A stretch of DNA of 64,000 nucleotides. Source: Chitinophagaceae bacterium (lineage in GTDB: Bacteria; Bacteroidota; Bacteroidia; Chitinophagales; Chitinophagaceae). The stretch spans positions 17,303 to 81,302 of the forward strand of contig CANGNA010000012.1 of NCBI GenBank assembly GCA_947455215.1, given 5' to 3'. Position numbers and translations under genes: made by a program. The notes beneath the pieces are model-generated. The model was not told the origin of the DNA. It was given only the letters and a program-made list of their open reading frames with translations, and searched no databases. How positions within the stretch are numbered: position 1 is the first letter of the stretch; every line of letters starts with the position of its first letter. Below are positions 34,618 to 42,088 of this stretch, piece by piece.

Positions 34618-34700
34618 GGTCGAAGCGTCCCGCTTCGTCCACAGCATTGCAAAACCCCGCTTGCGAAATGCTCGTCCTCGTTTGTAATGCGTGCACCAGA
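34618..34700 (+). repeat. CGAAGCG hairpin and TTTGTAA segment, copy 2 (shortened)
   Basis: GTCGAAGCG-TCC-CGCTTCGTCCACA repeats 34287, then CTCGTCCTCGTTTGTAATGC repeats the first TTTGTAA unit but its right stem is lost. Confidence 0.8.
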
Positions 34701-34710
34701 AGGGAACACA

Positions 34711-34754
34711 ATTCTGTAAATTCTTTAATTCTGGCCAATTCTGATTCAGACAAC
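34711..34754. repeat. ATTCT-unit repeat ending in GATTCAGACAA, copy 2
   Basis: Same framework as 25798-25841, but all four ATCCT units read ATTCT. It abuts the 3' end of the GNAT gene, as copy 1 abuts holA. Confidence 0.75.
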
Positions 34755-34763
34755 CTCACACCC

Positions 34764-35048
34764 CTACACCAACACATCCCTTATCTCCTCCACCTTCTCA
34801 AATACCGCATTGGCATATGGGCACACAGGTATCACCTTTATCTCGTTCTTGCGGGCAAACGCCACCAGCCCATTCAGCAACTGCCGACCCAGGCTGCGCC
34901 CTTCAAATGCTTCCGCTACCTCGGTATGCTCTATCACCAGGTAGCCCTCGTCGGTGTAAGAATAATACATGCCGGCTATCTCGTTCCCGTCGCTGTCATT
35001 AATGAAGAACTTGCCGCGTTTACCATTATCGTTTTGTAATACTTCCAT
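34764..35048 (-). CDS. GNAT-type N-acetyltransferase (YjdJ-like)
   Basis: 94 residues from the ATG whose first base is 35048; an upstream in-frame ATG at 35114 gives 22 extra residues with no domain character. The short GNAT of the COG2388 type is recognisable: GKFFINDSDGNEIAGMYYSYTDEGYLVIEHTEVAEAFEGRSLGRQLL contains the beta4/acetyl-CoA segment with R-S-L-G-R, and VIPVCPYANAVFEK is the typical C-terminus (the family has a V.P.C.Y...). It transfers an acetyl group from acetyl-CoA to an unknown substrate. The upstream TTATATTTA resembles the -7 element. It ends against an ATTCT-unit repeat. Confidence 0.85.
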   Translation of the reverse strand: MEVLQNDNGKRGKFFINDSDGNEIAGMYYSYTDEGYLVIEHTEVAEAFEGRSLGRQLLNGLVAFARKNEIKVIPVCPYANAVFEKVEEIRDVLV

Positions 35049-35250
35049 GGCTTTTTTACTGTAAATATAAGCTGTCTGTAATGGTCTTTTGTTAATGTCG
35101 CCCGACATATCCACATTTTCCGCAGCACCTGCAAGCCAATACTGGCAAGGCTTTACAAAGCTACGATAGCCGATTTATGTGTATATCTCAGCCTGCACCC
35201 AGTTGGCAGAGTGCCTGTTGCCACCATACCTTTACAGCAAACTTTATCTC

Positions 35251-36030
35251 ATGACCATGCAACAACAGCAAGCCTGGGCAACCTACACCTCGGGCAGTGC
35301 AACTCAAAAGCAGATCGCCGCGCAAGCGGGCGTTTCAGAAAAGACAGTGTACAACTGGACCAGGCAATTCGGCTGGCATGCACAGCGCCAGCAGCAACAC
35401 GAATATTACAGCACCATATCCACTAATCTATGTACACAGATCATAGCCTGCCAGCAGGCCATCACCGATAGGGGAGACCTGCCCACACCTAAGGAATTCA
35501 ATATGCATGCGCGGCTCATCAATAGCGTACTGAAGCTGGACAAAGCCGTGGGTAAAACAGCACCGGCCGATACCTTGACCGCATTCCTGGAGTATGTGGC
35601 CGGCTACAACGAAGAACTGGGTGGCCAGCTGCTCGATCTATACCTGGCCTATGCACAGTCGGTAGAAAAGAAAAAGACAGCCCGCAAACAACCGGTAAAA
35701 ACCGGAAACCAATCGAAAACAACCAGTAACGACGCAGTAACAATACCGGCCACCGCAGTGCCGGAGAAGGCACCCATTACCGAACAAGACTTTAAAGAAT
35801 ATAAACACCTGCTAAACACAAATCAACCGGTAACGGACAACCACACAACACGCTTCCGTGGCCGTTTCGTCAACACACGCTGGTTGCAATACAATCTGCT
35901 GCAATATTGCCTGCCGCCCACCGAGCGCCGCTTCATAGGCGATGCCCGCAAAATACGCACAGACACAGATCCCAACCTCATACAACAACAAATAGCCCAA
36001 TACGGCAACACACTAAAGCCCGCCGCATGA
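35251..36030 (+). CDS. Orphan HTH protein, terminase-small-subunit or transposase-like
   Basis: 259 residues from the ATG at 35251; a longer frame from 35179 overlaps likely promoter DNA. Residues 8-45 form a helix-turn-helix (ATQKQIAAQAGVSEKTVYNW followed by TRQFGW), very like the N-terminus of phage terminase small subunits and some transposase-related proteins. The middle is helical (LGGQLLDLYLAYAQSVEKKK), followed by a basic, Thr/Asn-rich linker and a basic C-terminal part (TTRFRGRFVNTRWLQYNLLQYCLPPTERR, split here by a proline turn). No terminase large subunit, portal, integrase or transposase lies nearby. It sits between repeat clusters and its stop is followed directly by a hairpin plus tag. 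It could be a domesticated mobile-element gene; function unknown. Confidence 0.72.
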   Translation: MTMQQQQAWATYTSGSATQKQIAAQAGVSEKTVYNWTRQFGWHAQRQQQHEYYSTISTNLCTQIIACQQAITDRGDLPTPKEFNMHARLINSVLKLDKAVGKTAPADTLTAFLEYVAGYNEELGGQLLDLYLAYAQSVEKKKTARKQPVKTGNQSKTTSNDAVTIPATAVPEKAPITEQDFKEYKHLLNTNQPVTDNHTTRFRGRFVNTRWLQYNLLQYCLPPTERRFIGDARKIRTDTDPNLIQQQIAQYGNTLKPAA

Positions 36031-36072
36031 TGTCACCAACCGCCGCCGTTGCGTCTTCTGACCAACGGCCAC

Positions 36073-36089
36073 GGGACGTATTCGTTTTG
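36073..36089 (+). repeat. GGGACGTATTCGTTTT tag, copy 9
   Basis: Seventeen bases of the tag, diverging after TTTTG. It follows GCCGTTG...CAACGGC by 3 bases, the same hairpin type as before copy 6. Confidence 0.85.
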
Positions 36090-36129
36090 TATCAAAAGCA
36101 CGGGTCTTTGCGAGGTGTTATTCGGGAAG

Positions 36130-36210
36130 CCCGCAATCATTTTCCAATGACAGTAACCACCACATAGTGTCACACTGAGCTTGTCGAAGTGCGGCACGGA
36201 CACGAGCTCT
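36130..36210 (+). repeat. 80-bp repeat with TGAGCTTGTCGAA hairpin, copy 2
   Basis: Matches 30711-30790, with the core stem CAC-AC / GT-GCG in place of CAC-CC / GG-GCG. Confidence 0.88.
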
Positions 36211-36289
36211 GTCATTGGCAGGAACGAAGCAATCTCGCATCGAAATGAACCTAAACCCACAAGTCTCACCAATAGAAAATTATTGCCAC

Positions 36290-36314
36290 GGTGAGCCTGT
36301 CGAACCGCGATAAT
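36290..36314 (+). repeat. TGAGCCTGTCGAA hairpin, third variant
   Basis: CAC-GG-TGAGCCTGTCGAA-CC-GCG. Its stem again differs from the other two copies and is again complementary. Confidence 0.8.
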
Positions 36315-36341
36315 AATTTTCGCCACGGCATCGCCGCATTA

Positions 36342-36374
36342 AGCCATCGAGCAATTAAGCCATCGAGCCATTAG
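36342..36374. repeat. AAGCCATCGAGC tandem
   Basis: Two near-identical 17-base units (TTAAGCCATCGAGCAAT and TTAAGCCATCGAGCCAT) that overlap the last codons of the SRPBCC gene. Related to 11505-11535. Confidence 0.7.
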
Positions 36375-36825
36375 ATTCGCACAGCGCCTTTATTTGGTCC
36401 AGCACCGGCTTCCAGCCTTCGCCATTGTTGCGAGATTCCTCGTAGCGTTTCTGGCCCAGGGCTACGGTCGAGAAATCGCCCTGGCGCACATCCAGTCGGG
36501 TAGTGCCATTGGCTTCGGTAAGCGTATAGGTAACATGTACGTAGTTCTCCGGTACATCAGGCATATCGGGGTTGTTAGGGTCTATGGTGGTGTACTCCAG
36601 GAAACGGCCTGGCTCTATGGCTACCACCCAGCCCTTTACAGCTACCATATGCACGCCATTAAAAGTGCCTTCCCACGTCAGCGGGCTGCCGGGTTGGTAG
36701 TCCGACAAAGCTTCGCAGCCAAACATATAGCGCTTGGTCTGTTGCGGATTGGTAAGCATGTCCCACACCTTTTCTGCGGGAGCGTTAATGGTGATGCTGC
36801 TGTCTACATATAATGGCTGACTCAT
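36355..36825 (-). CDS. SRPBCC / AHSA1-like domain protein
   Basis: 156 residues, one START-like domain. The pattern fits the AHSA1 branch: SITINAPAEKVWDMLTNPQQTKRYMFGCEALSDY at the start, ...PGSPLTWEGTFNGVHMVAVKGWVV... in the middle and YVHVTYTLTEANGTTRLDVRQGDF later, with a C-terminal helix GEGWKPVLDQIKALCES. The fold encloses a hydrophobic pocket for a small ligand; the ligand is unknown. The last codons (NGSMA) are read from a dispersed CCATCGAGC repeat, so the true end may have shifted in this strain. It lies downstream of the AraC/YycJ pair but has its own leader. Confidence 0.87.
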   Translation of the reverse strand: MSQPLYVDSSITINAPAEKVWDMLTNPQQTKRYMFGCEALSDYQPGSPLTWEGTFNGVHMVAVKGWVVAIEPGRFLEYTTIDPNNPDMPDVPENYVHVTYTLTEANGTTRLDVRQGDFSTVALGQKRYEESRNNGEGWKPVLDQIKALCESNGSMA

Positions 36826-36849
36826 GGTCTTGTGTTTTTATTTTTAAAT

Positions 36850-36930
36850 GAAAGGTGCTTTGCGTTCTTTGCTAACCACAGGCTTTGCGGCCCTTTGCGA
36901 AAAAACTCTGCGGCTCTTTGCGTGAACTTT
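36850..36930 (-). repeat. GCAAAG-type dispersed repeat
   Basis: Several CTTTGCG units (GCTTTGCGTTCTTTGC, GGCCCTTTGCG, GGCTCTTTGCGTGAAC). The same family in the other orientation occurs at 47731-47801, and a short version lies in the leader of the KdpD-like gene (61651-61668). Confidence 0.7.
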
Positions 36931-36979
36931 AATTCAACGCCACAATATTAGCAGAAACCTGCAACAGCCCGATTGCGTT

Positions 36980-37882
36980 TTACGGATTATTTCTTATCGC
37001 TGCGGGTGTAACCCCAAACCGCTTCCGGAAGGCATTATTGAAATGCTGCGGAGTAGCATAGCCCAGGTCGGCCGATATCTCTGCGGCCGTCTTCCGGGTA
37101 TCGGTAAGGTAGCGGTGCGCCAGGTGCATGCGCTGCTCTGTAAGATAGCCAAACACGGTAGTGTGGAAGGTCTCTTTAAAGCCCCGTTTCAGCTTGTATT
37201 CGTTAAGGCCTACTATGCGGGTTATCTCGCTCAGGTTGGGTGGTGTTGTCACCCGCTCGTTGATGAGGTCGCGGGCGGCGATCAGCTTTTCCTTATCAGC
37301 TTTAGTGCGGATGAATGGCTCAGCGCGTGTAGAGGCTGCTGTACATGCCTCTGCACTTAACACCAATAACTCTATGCTCTTTGATAGTAAGAATACCTGC
37401 TCGGTATCGCCGGTATAATTGCTGTGCCGCACCTGTTGTATGGCCAGCTCTATAGCGGGTGTCATGGCACCCCATTCCCTGCCCAGCATCACACTCTTGC
37501 CGGACAGTATATCGTCTGCAAAACGCTGCAGCGTATCGCTTGCGCCCTGTGTATATTGTATGAACTGGTCTGTAGGAAATTGTATGCCGAAGGTCTCTAT
37601 CTCCAGCGTTTTGTTCTCCACCACCATATCGAACTGCGGCGAGTACATGATGTTGTGATGCCCGCCTATAAGATCGTAAGCGCGGTCCAGTTGCTTGTAG
37701 TAAAAGCGGTAGTCGCCCTTCAGTCCAAAGTGTACTCGTACCACATCGGCTGTGCCTGATGAGGCAGCGCTGCCCAGGCTGGTAGCCGTAGATATAGCAT
37801 GCCCCAGCCTGATGCCGTTACACGTCCATATAGTGCTCTGCCTTGTGCCTTGTGGTGTGGTGATGTTGCTTTGCTGTGCCAT
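36980..37882 (-). CDS. AraC-family transcriptional regulator
   Basis: 300 residues. The C-terminal 100 hold two helix-turn-helix motifs: NLSEITRIVGLNEYKLKRGFKETFHTTVFGYL (about 216-247) and KTAAEISADLGYATPQHFNNAFRKRFGVTPAAIR (about 265-298), the usual AraC/XylS signature. The N-terminal part has no recognisable cupin motif and may be a variant sensor domain, as in many AraC proteins that act near iron or siderophore genes. The effector and target genes are unknown. Its start lies three bases after the stop of the YycJ-type hydrolase gene, so it is probably co-transcribed with it. Confidence 0.9.
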   Translation of the reverse strand: MAQQSNITTPQGTRQSTIWTCNGIRLGHAISTATSLGSAASSGTADVVRVHFGLKGDYRFYYKQLDRAYDLIGGHHNIMYSPQFDMVVENKTLEIETFGIQFPTDQFIQYTQGASDTLQRFADDILSGKSVMLGREWGAMTPAIELAIQQVRHSNYTGDTEQVFLLSKSIELLVLSAEACTAASTRAEPFIRTKADKEKLIAARDLINERVTTPPNLSEITRIVGLNEYKLKRGFKETFHTTVFGYLTEQRMHLAHRYLTDTRKTAAEISADLGYATPQHFNNAFRKRFGVTPAAIRNNP

Positions 37883-37885
37883 AGC

Positions 37886-38731
37886 TTAGAACAAAGATGT
37901 CTGCACGGGTTGTCGTGGTGCCTCCCTGTAGGGCTGGTAAGCCGTTGCAGCGGGTATTGGCATATCCGCAGTTATATGGAAAACAGACGACTCCTGGTAG
38001 CGCGATGCTACAGTAACGTGTGTATTGCCCGCATGCTCCACAAACAGTTGCAGGGCCAGGTCGGGGTTATTGTTATCTGCAGATAAATGCGAGAGCAGCA
38101 GGTGGCTGAGGTGTGGCTTACGGTAAGCCTTGAATAGTTCCAGCGCCTGCATGTTCGATAAGTGGCCCTCGCCGCCACGTATACGGTTCTTCAGGTGGTG
38201 CGGGTAACGGCCGGCCTCCAGCATGGCTTCGTCGTAGTTAGCCTCCAGGAACACCGCATGGCAGTCGCTGAAGTTATCTATAACATGACTGCATACGGCG
38301 CCAATATCGGTAAATACGCCAACGCGCACACCATTACCGGAGATCACAAAGCTATGAGGGTCAATAGCATCGTGTGCCTTGGGAAAGGCCAGAACGGATA
38401 GCCCACCCACCGTTACCGCCTCATAAGCCTCAAAGTGCCTGCGGAAGCGCCCCACCATATACAGCCGGGCATTTTTAAAAGTCTTGTCGGTAACGTAGAG
38501 CGGCAGGCTATATTTATTGGCCAGGCCCTCAACACCCTTTATATGGTCGCCATGCTCGTGCGATATGAATATACCCTTAACAATACTCATATCCAGGCCC
38601 AGGCGTTTCATGCGCTTTTCAGTCTCGCGGCAAGACAGGCCGGCATCTACCAGCACCGCTTCCTGCTCATTACCCACGTAATAGCAATTCCCATTACTCC
38701 CCGAATTCAACGATGCTATATACAGCGACAT
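37886..38731 (-). CDS. MBL-fold metallo-hydrolase, YycJ/WalJ-like
   Basis: 281 residues. Metallo-beta-lactamase fold with the metal motif SHEHGDH (H58, H60, D62, H63), an early ASLNSGSNGNCYYVG segment and VLVDAGLSCRETEKRM, both characteristic of the YycJ group; later GVFTDIGAV, FLEANYDEAML and HLLLSHLSADNNNP supply the remaining ligands. YycJ members are thought to act in nucleic-acid metabolism, possibly linked to cell-wall control, but the substrate here is not known. The first gene of a probable two-gene unit with the AraC regulator. Confidence 0.92.
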   Translation of the reverse strand: MSLYIASLNSGSNGNCYYVGNEQEAVLVDAGLSCRETEKRMKRLGLDMSIVKGIFISHEHGDHIKGVEGLANKYSLPLYVTDKTFKNARLYMVGRFRRHFEAYEAVTVGGLSVLAFPKAHDAIDPHSFVISGNGVRVGVFTDIGAVCSHVIDNFSDCHAVFLEANYDEAMLEAGRYPHHLKNRIRGGEGHLSNMQALELFKAYRKPHLSHLLLSHLSADNNNPDLALQLFVEHAGNTHVTVASRYQESSVFHITADMPIPAATAYQPYREAPRQPVQTSLF

Positions 38732-38780
38732 ATTCGGGCAAAGGTCGGGAATTTTTGGTTGGCGATAAGCGGTGCGGGGT

Positions 38781-38829
38781 AATTAGTTAAAGGGGCAAAT
38801 AGTTTAAAGGGCAGGAGTTTAAAGTGTAA
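38781..38829. repeat. AGTTTAAAGGG degenerate tandem
   Basis: Three spaced copies of A-G-T-T-T-A-A-A-G-G-G-like units, opposite in orientation to the TTAACnCTTT tract at 22256-22292. Confidence 0.6.
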
Positions 38830-38870
38830 GGGCTGAGCACTGAAAATCAATATCATTCGTTAAAGAACAT

Positions 38871-39081
38871 AAGGTCTGAAAGACCGAAAGACAATAGCCC
38901 GGGATGCAGTCCCGGGTATCGAAGTAAGAGTAAGGTCTGAAAGACCGAAAGATAATAGCCCGGGATGCAGTCCCGGGTATCGAAGTAAGAGTAAGGTCTG
39001 AAAGACCGAAAGATAATAGCCTGGGATGCAGTCCCGGGGTATCGTAGAAGTGCGAGCAAGGTCTGAAAGACCGAAAGATAC
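38871..39081 (+). repeat. 61-bp tandem array of double hairpins
   Basis: Three full copies starting at 38871, 38932 and 38993 (period 61, 61, 65) and a partial copy from 39058. Each is GGTCT-GAA-AGACC, linker, CCCGGGA-TGCAG-TCCCGGG and a GTATCGAAGTAAGAGTA tail. The third copy has CTGGGA in place of CCCGGGA's left arm and a slightly longer tail. The solo copy is at 22036. Confidence 0.95.
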
Positions 39082-39158
39082 CCAACAGAAATTCGTTAAA
39101 ATGAGACTGGTTATGGGAGAGACAGTAGTACCTTACCTCCCTCATTCAGGAAATGAAC

Positions 39159-39184
39159 AACGGCAGGTCGTAAGGCCTGCCGTT
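39159..39184 (-). terminator. Probable terminator hairpin
   Basis: AACGGCAGG / CCTGCCGTT, a 9-bp stem with an 8-base loop, 10 bases after the stop of the Lys-rich gene on the minus strand. The following T-run is weak. Confidence 0.5.
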
Positions 39185-39193
39185 ATAGTGTGC

Positions 39194-39424
39194 TTATTTG
39201 TGTTCTGCGTCCTTCATATCGGCCTTGTCTTCTTTCTTTTCGGCTTTCTCTTTCTTTTTCATTGCCTTACGATCGCTGCCCTTGGCGGCCTTCTTTTCAG
39301 CCTTTACTTCTTTCTTTTCGGCCTTGCTGTCTTTTTTCTTTTCTACCGGGCCATCCTGCGCAAAAGCAATACCCGATGCCAGCAGACCCATTGCCACGGC
39401 AATAGCCAATGTTACTTTCTTCAT
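39194..39424 (-). CDS. Small Lys/Glu-rich secreted protein
   Basis: 76 residues from the ATG whose first base is 39424; an upstream in-frame ATG at 39562 overlaps the neighbouring gene and lacks a signal. The N-terminus MKKVTLAIAVAMGLLASGIAFAQ is a clear signal peptide with an AFAQ cleavage site. The mature 53 residues are almost entirely Lys, Glu, Asp and Ala in short KKDSKAEKKEVKAEKK-like repeats, so the protein is probably disordered and strongly charged in the periplasm. No family is recognised. It is transcribed after the WG-repeat gene on the same strand. Confidence 0.8.
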   Translation of the reverse strand: MKKVTLAIAVAMGLLASGIAFAQDGPVEKKKDSKAEKKEVKAEKKAAKGSDRKAMKKKEKAEKKEDKADMKDAEHK

Positions 39425-39485
39425 GTTCTTCAGTTTTTGGTGTGACTCAATACGGCACAGCGGTCTAAAAATCGTGCCAGAGCCG

Positions 39486-42038
39486 TTAGTCAATTTTAAG
39501 ATCATCTGCTGCCGGTAACTTGAATTTGATTTTTCCGCGGTGGTTGCGGTATAGCCATTCATTGCCTTCGCGTTTGAAATGTCGTTTGGGCGATTCCATG
39601 CCTGTAGTGGTCTGTATCACCCACTGTGTATAAACAAAGGGTGTTTTTATATGGCCTTTGCTGTCTATGGTGGCGTAGCCATTATACTTGTTGATCTTAA
39701 CTGTCATTGGGGTGTGCCTGGCCCATGTGCTCAGATAGCTATACTTAAATGGCATCAGTACTTTCCCCCGCTTATTAATGATGCCGGTGGCATCATCATA
39801 AGGATGTAATGTGTCTTTAAGTTCTACTACTGCGCCATGGTTATAGAAGAACTCTGCTGACGAGTAGATGCAGGGAATCACCAATTTGCCACGCTTGTTA
39901 ATGTAGCCGTATTTGCCGTTGGTATCTTTAACTGCGATCCTACCGTTGTTGTAAAGCGAGGTTACTGAAAGGGAACTGTCAACGGCAGCCAGGCGCTTAC
40001 CTCTACTATTGAAGATAAAGTCCTGTTGCTTGTTGTTTTCTTCGCTCCATTCGCCTTTTGTCAGACATGCATATTTATGTTGCTGCCTTACAAAGCCATC
40101 ATATGCTAGTGGTACAATGATCTTTCCTTTCCGGTTGACCAGTCCATATTTGCCATCCTTGCCTATAACAAATGCATTACGCCATATCCGTCCCCATTCC
40201 TCATACTCGCAAGGCAAAGTAACCTTGCCATGCCTGTTGAAAAGGCCAAATTTTTCTCCTTTACGTAGCACGCCAAAACGGCTATACCACACCATTATCT
40301 CTTTGCGCCACGGGAATATCACACTCCCTTTCCGGTTGATAAGACTATTCAAATTACCCGAATCTACCACCGCCCATTTATTGTAAAATTCACCGGGCGT
40401 AATATAGCGGCACGGAATAACTTCTTTACCGTGTTTGTTGATGTAGCCAGACAGCCCCGCAGCATTCTGCACCCTCGCCAGGCCGTGGTGAAATTCGTTT
40501 ACCCAAACATATCCTTTGATACCTGCCGCTACTGCTGTTCTCTGTTTTTCGGATATTTCATAATGCAGAATGGCCGTGTTTTTGTCCTCATAATTTACCG
40601 GTTCTGCCAGCCGCAAAGGGTTAATTGCCAGTATGCCCCAGTTACTGTCTATCCTTACCGGGAAATACTGCTTGCCGTTTTGTTGCGGATAGTTATCTAC
40701 CTCGTCAAAGATCACGCCGGTTGTATCATTTGCAGAGCCTATAAAGCCTTTGTTATTGTTTATCGAAACCTCGTAATAGTACGAACCGTTTGTGCCGTAT
40801 ACCGGCCTTGCATTGTCGTACCTGAAGGTTGTTCGTTGCAGGCCGCTGGTATCTACCAGCGCGATTTTGCCTTTATGGTCCATGAACGGCAATAAGCCGC
40901 CCAGATACATGTGATCAATGTATGACCAGTAATTTATACTGTCGTAGATGCAGGGGATAGCCGCTGCACCTGCACTGTTTATAGTGCCATATTTGCCATT
41001 TTGTTTCACTATTGTGCATCTGTACTTCCGGTAATTATCACTATGGTCAATTATTGTGTCATACCATGCAGTAATGCGGTTGCCGGTTTGGTCTATCAGG
41101 CACCATTTGCCTTGGTATCTTACTTCGGCCTGCCCGTTATTGAAGCGGTGTACTTTGTCATAGCATATCTCTGTTACGCAATGGCCGTTCGTATCAATAA
41201 ATCCCCATTTGCCATCAAGTTTTACTGCTGCTCGTCCCTCGGTAAAAGGGAATACATCCTGGTAAATAGTTGGTGCAACCATATTACCGGCGTAGTTAAT
41301 GAAGCCCCAACAGTCGCGCTGTTTAACGGCTGCAAGATCGTTGCTGAATGCTAAGGCTGCAGTGTATTGGCAAGGAATCGCTTCTTTACAATTACTGTCC
41401 AGGAAGCCCCATAGGCCATCTCTTTTAACTAGGCGCCTGTTCAATGGCCCCCTTTCAATTCTTGTATATACAAAAGGGGTCAATACTTCACCATCTGCAC
41501 TTATAAGGGCTAATTTGCCATCTCTGCTAACAACTCTTATGTTTAGGTGATCCCAGTAGGTTTCGCTATATAAGTCATAATCTATCCACCTTAGTCTGCG
41601 GTTGTTTATATTGTACAGCCCGATCTTTCCATTCTCTTTAATGAGTGCAACGGAGTCTATTATCTTAAGCGGATCATAATATCGGTCAGATAGTTTCGCG
41701 GCCCCAATACTGTCAAACTGCACAGGCACCAGTTCGTTGCCGGCAGTATCTACTATGCCATACTTACCATTCTTCTTTACCAACGCTTTGCTGTTTATGA
41801 ACGGCGTGGCTGAATCATAAATGCAAGGTATACGATCGTTAAGTGCGCTATCTATAAACCCATAACGGTCTTGCGCGTCAATAACAACCCGCCTGCCTTC
41901 CCGTAGTTCACCTATGTATACGTACTTCATAGTGCCATCGGGTTTTACAGGCCACCACGGTTTGTGTTTTCTGTCGTGGGCAGAAAGTAATATGGGCAAC
42001 AACACCACACTTATGAATATATACAGATAGCGAAGCAT
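39486..42038 (-). CDS. WG-repeat protein, secreted
   Basis: 850 residues with a signal peptide (MLRYLYIFISVVLLPILLSA). More than ten WG-type repeats of about 30-50 residues follow, each with the pattern K-x-G-x-x-G-x-x-D-x-x-G-x-x-x-x-P-x-x-Y-D (for example KYGIVDTAGNELVPVQFDS, KWGFIDTNGHCVTEICYDK, KYGLVNRKGKIIVPLAYDG). Such repeats build solenoid-like surfaces. There is no C-terminal sorting tail, so it is likely periplasmic or outer-membrane attached. Its base composition is more AT-rich than that of the neighbours, a possible sign of faster divergence or transfer. Function unknown; protein-protein contact is inferred. Confidence 0.88.
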   Translation of the reverse strand: MLRYLYIFISVVLLPILLSAHDRKHKPWWPVKPDGTMKYVYIGELREGRRVVIDAQDRYGFIDSALNDRIPCIYDSATPFINSKALVKKNGKYGIVDTAGNELVPVQFDSIGAAKLSDRYYDPLKIIDSVALIKENGKIGLYNINNRRLRWIDYDLYSETYWDHLNIRVVSRDGKLALISADGEVLTPFVYTRIERGPLNRRLVKRDGLWGFLDSNCKEAIPCQYTAALAFSNDLAAVKQRDCWGFINYAGNMVAPTIYQDVFPFTEGRAAVKLDGKWGFIDTNGHCVTEICYDKVHRFNNGQAEVRYQGKWCLIDQTGNRITAWYDTIIDHSDNYRKYRCTIVKQNGKYGTINSAGAAAIPCIYDSINYWSYIDHMYLGGLLPFMDHKGKIALVDTSGLQRTTFRYDNARPVYGTNGSYYYEVSINNNKGFIGSANDTTGVIFDEVDNYPQQNGKQYFPVRIDSNWGILAINPLRLAEPVNYEDKNTAILHYEISEKQRTAVAAGIKGYVWVNEFHHGLARVQNAAGLSGYINKHGKEVIPCRYITPGEFYNKWAVVDSGNLNSLINRKGSVIFPWRKEIMVWYSRFGVLRKGEKFGLFNRHGKVTLPCEYEEWGRIWRNAFVIGKDGKYGLVNRKGKIIVPLAYDGFVRQQHKYACLTKGEWSEENNKQQDFIFNSRGKRLAAVDSSLSVTSLYNNGRIAVKDTNGKYGYINKRGKLVIPCIYSSAEFFYNHGAVVELKDTLHPYDDATGIINKRGKVLMPFKYSYLSTWARHTPMTVKINKYNGYATIDSKGHIKTPFVYTQWVIQTTTGMESPKRHFKREGNEWLYRNHRGKIKFKLPAADDLKID

Positions 42039-42088
42039 AGGCTTATTTAAAGACGAGAGCGCCCCGTTTTTTCTTGGGTGGCCGTCAT

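Larger units (their letters stand above)
34274..34763. repeat. Gene-free repeat cluster
   Basis: About 490 bases with no credible gene. It holds two CGAAGCG-TCC-CGCTTCG segments, two adjacent TTTGTAA-loop hairpins, a paired-hairpin repeat and an ATTCT-unit repeat. An inverted CCGAGTC...GACTCGGC pair (about 34519-34566) adds another possible stem. Confidence 0.85.
36031..36354. repeat. Gene-free repeat cluster
   Basis: About 320 bases holding hairpin GCCGTTG...CAACGGC with tag copy 9, the second copy of the 80-bp repeat, a GGAACGAAGCAATCTC motif, a third TGAGCYTGTCGAA hairpin (36293-36313) and a CCATCGAGC tandem. No credible gene. Confidence 0.85.
38732..39193. repeat. Gene-free region with tandem double hairpins
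   Basis: About 460 bases without a credible gene. It contains an AGTTTAAAGGG tandem, the 61-bp array and a terminator-like hairpin at the right end. Confidence 0.85.

Noticed and set aside
38871..39081. CRISPR array
   Set aside because: Repeats are contiguous 61-bp units containing hairpins, with no unique spacers between them and no cas genes nearby.
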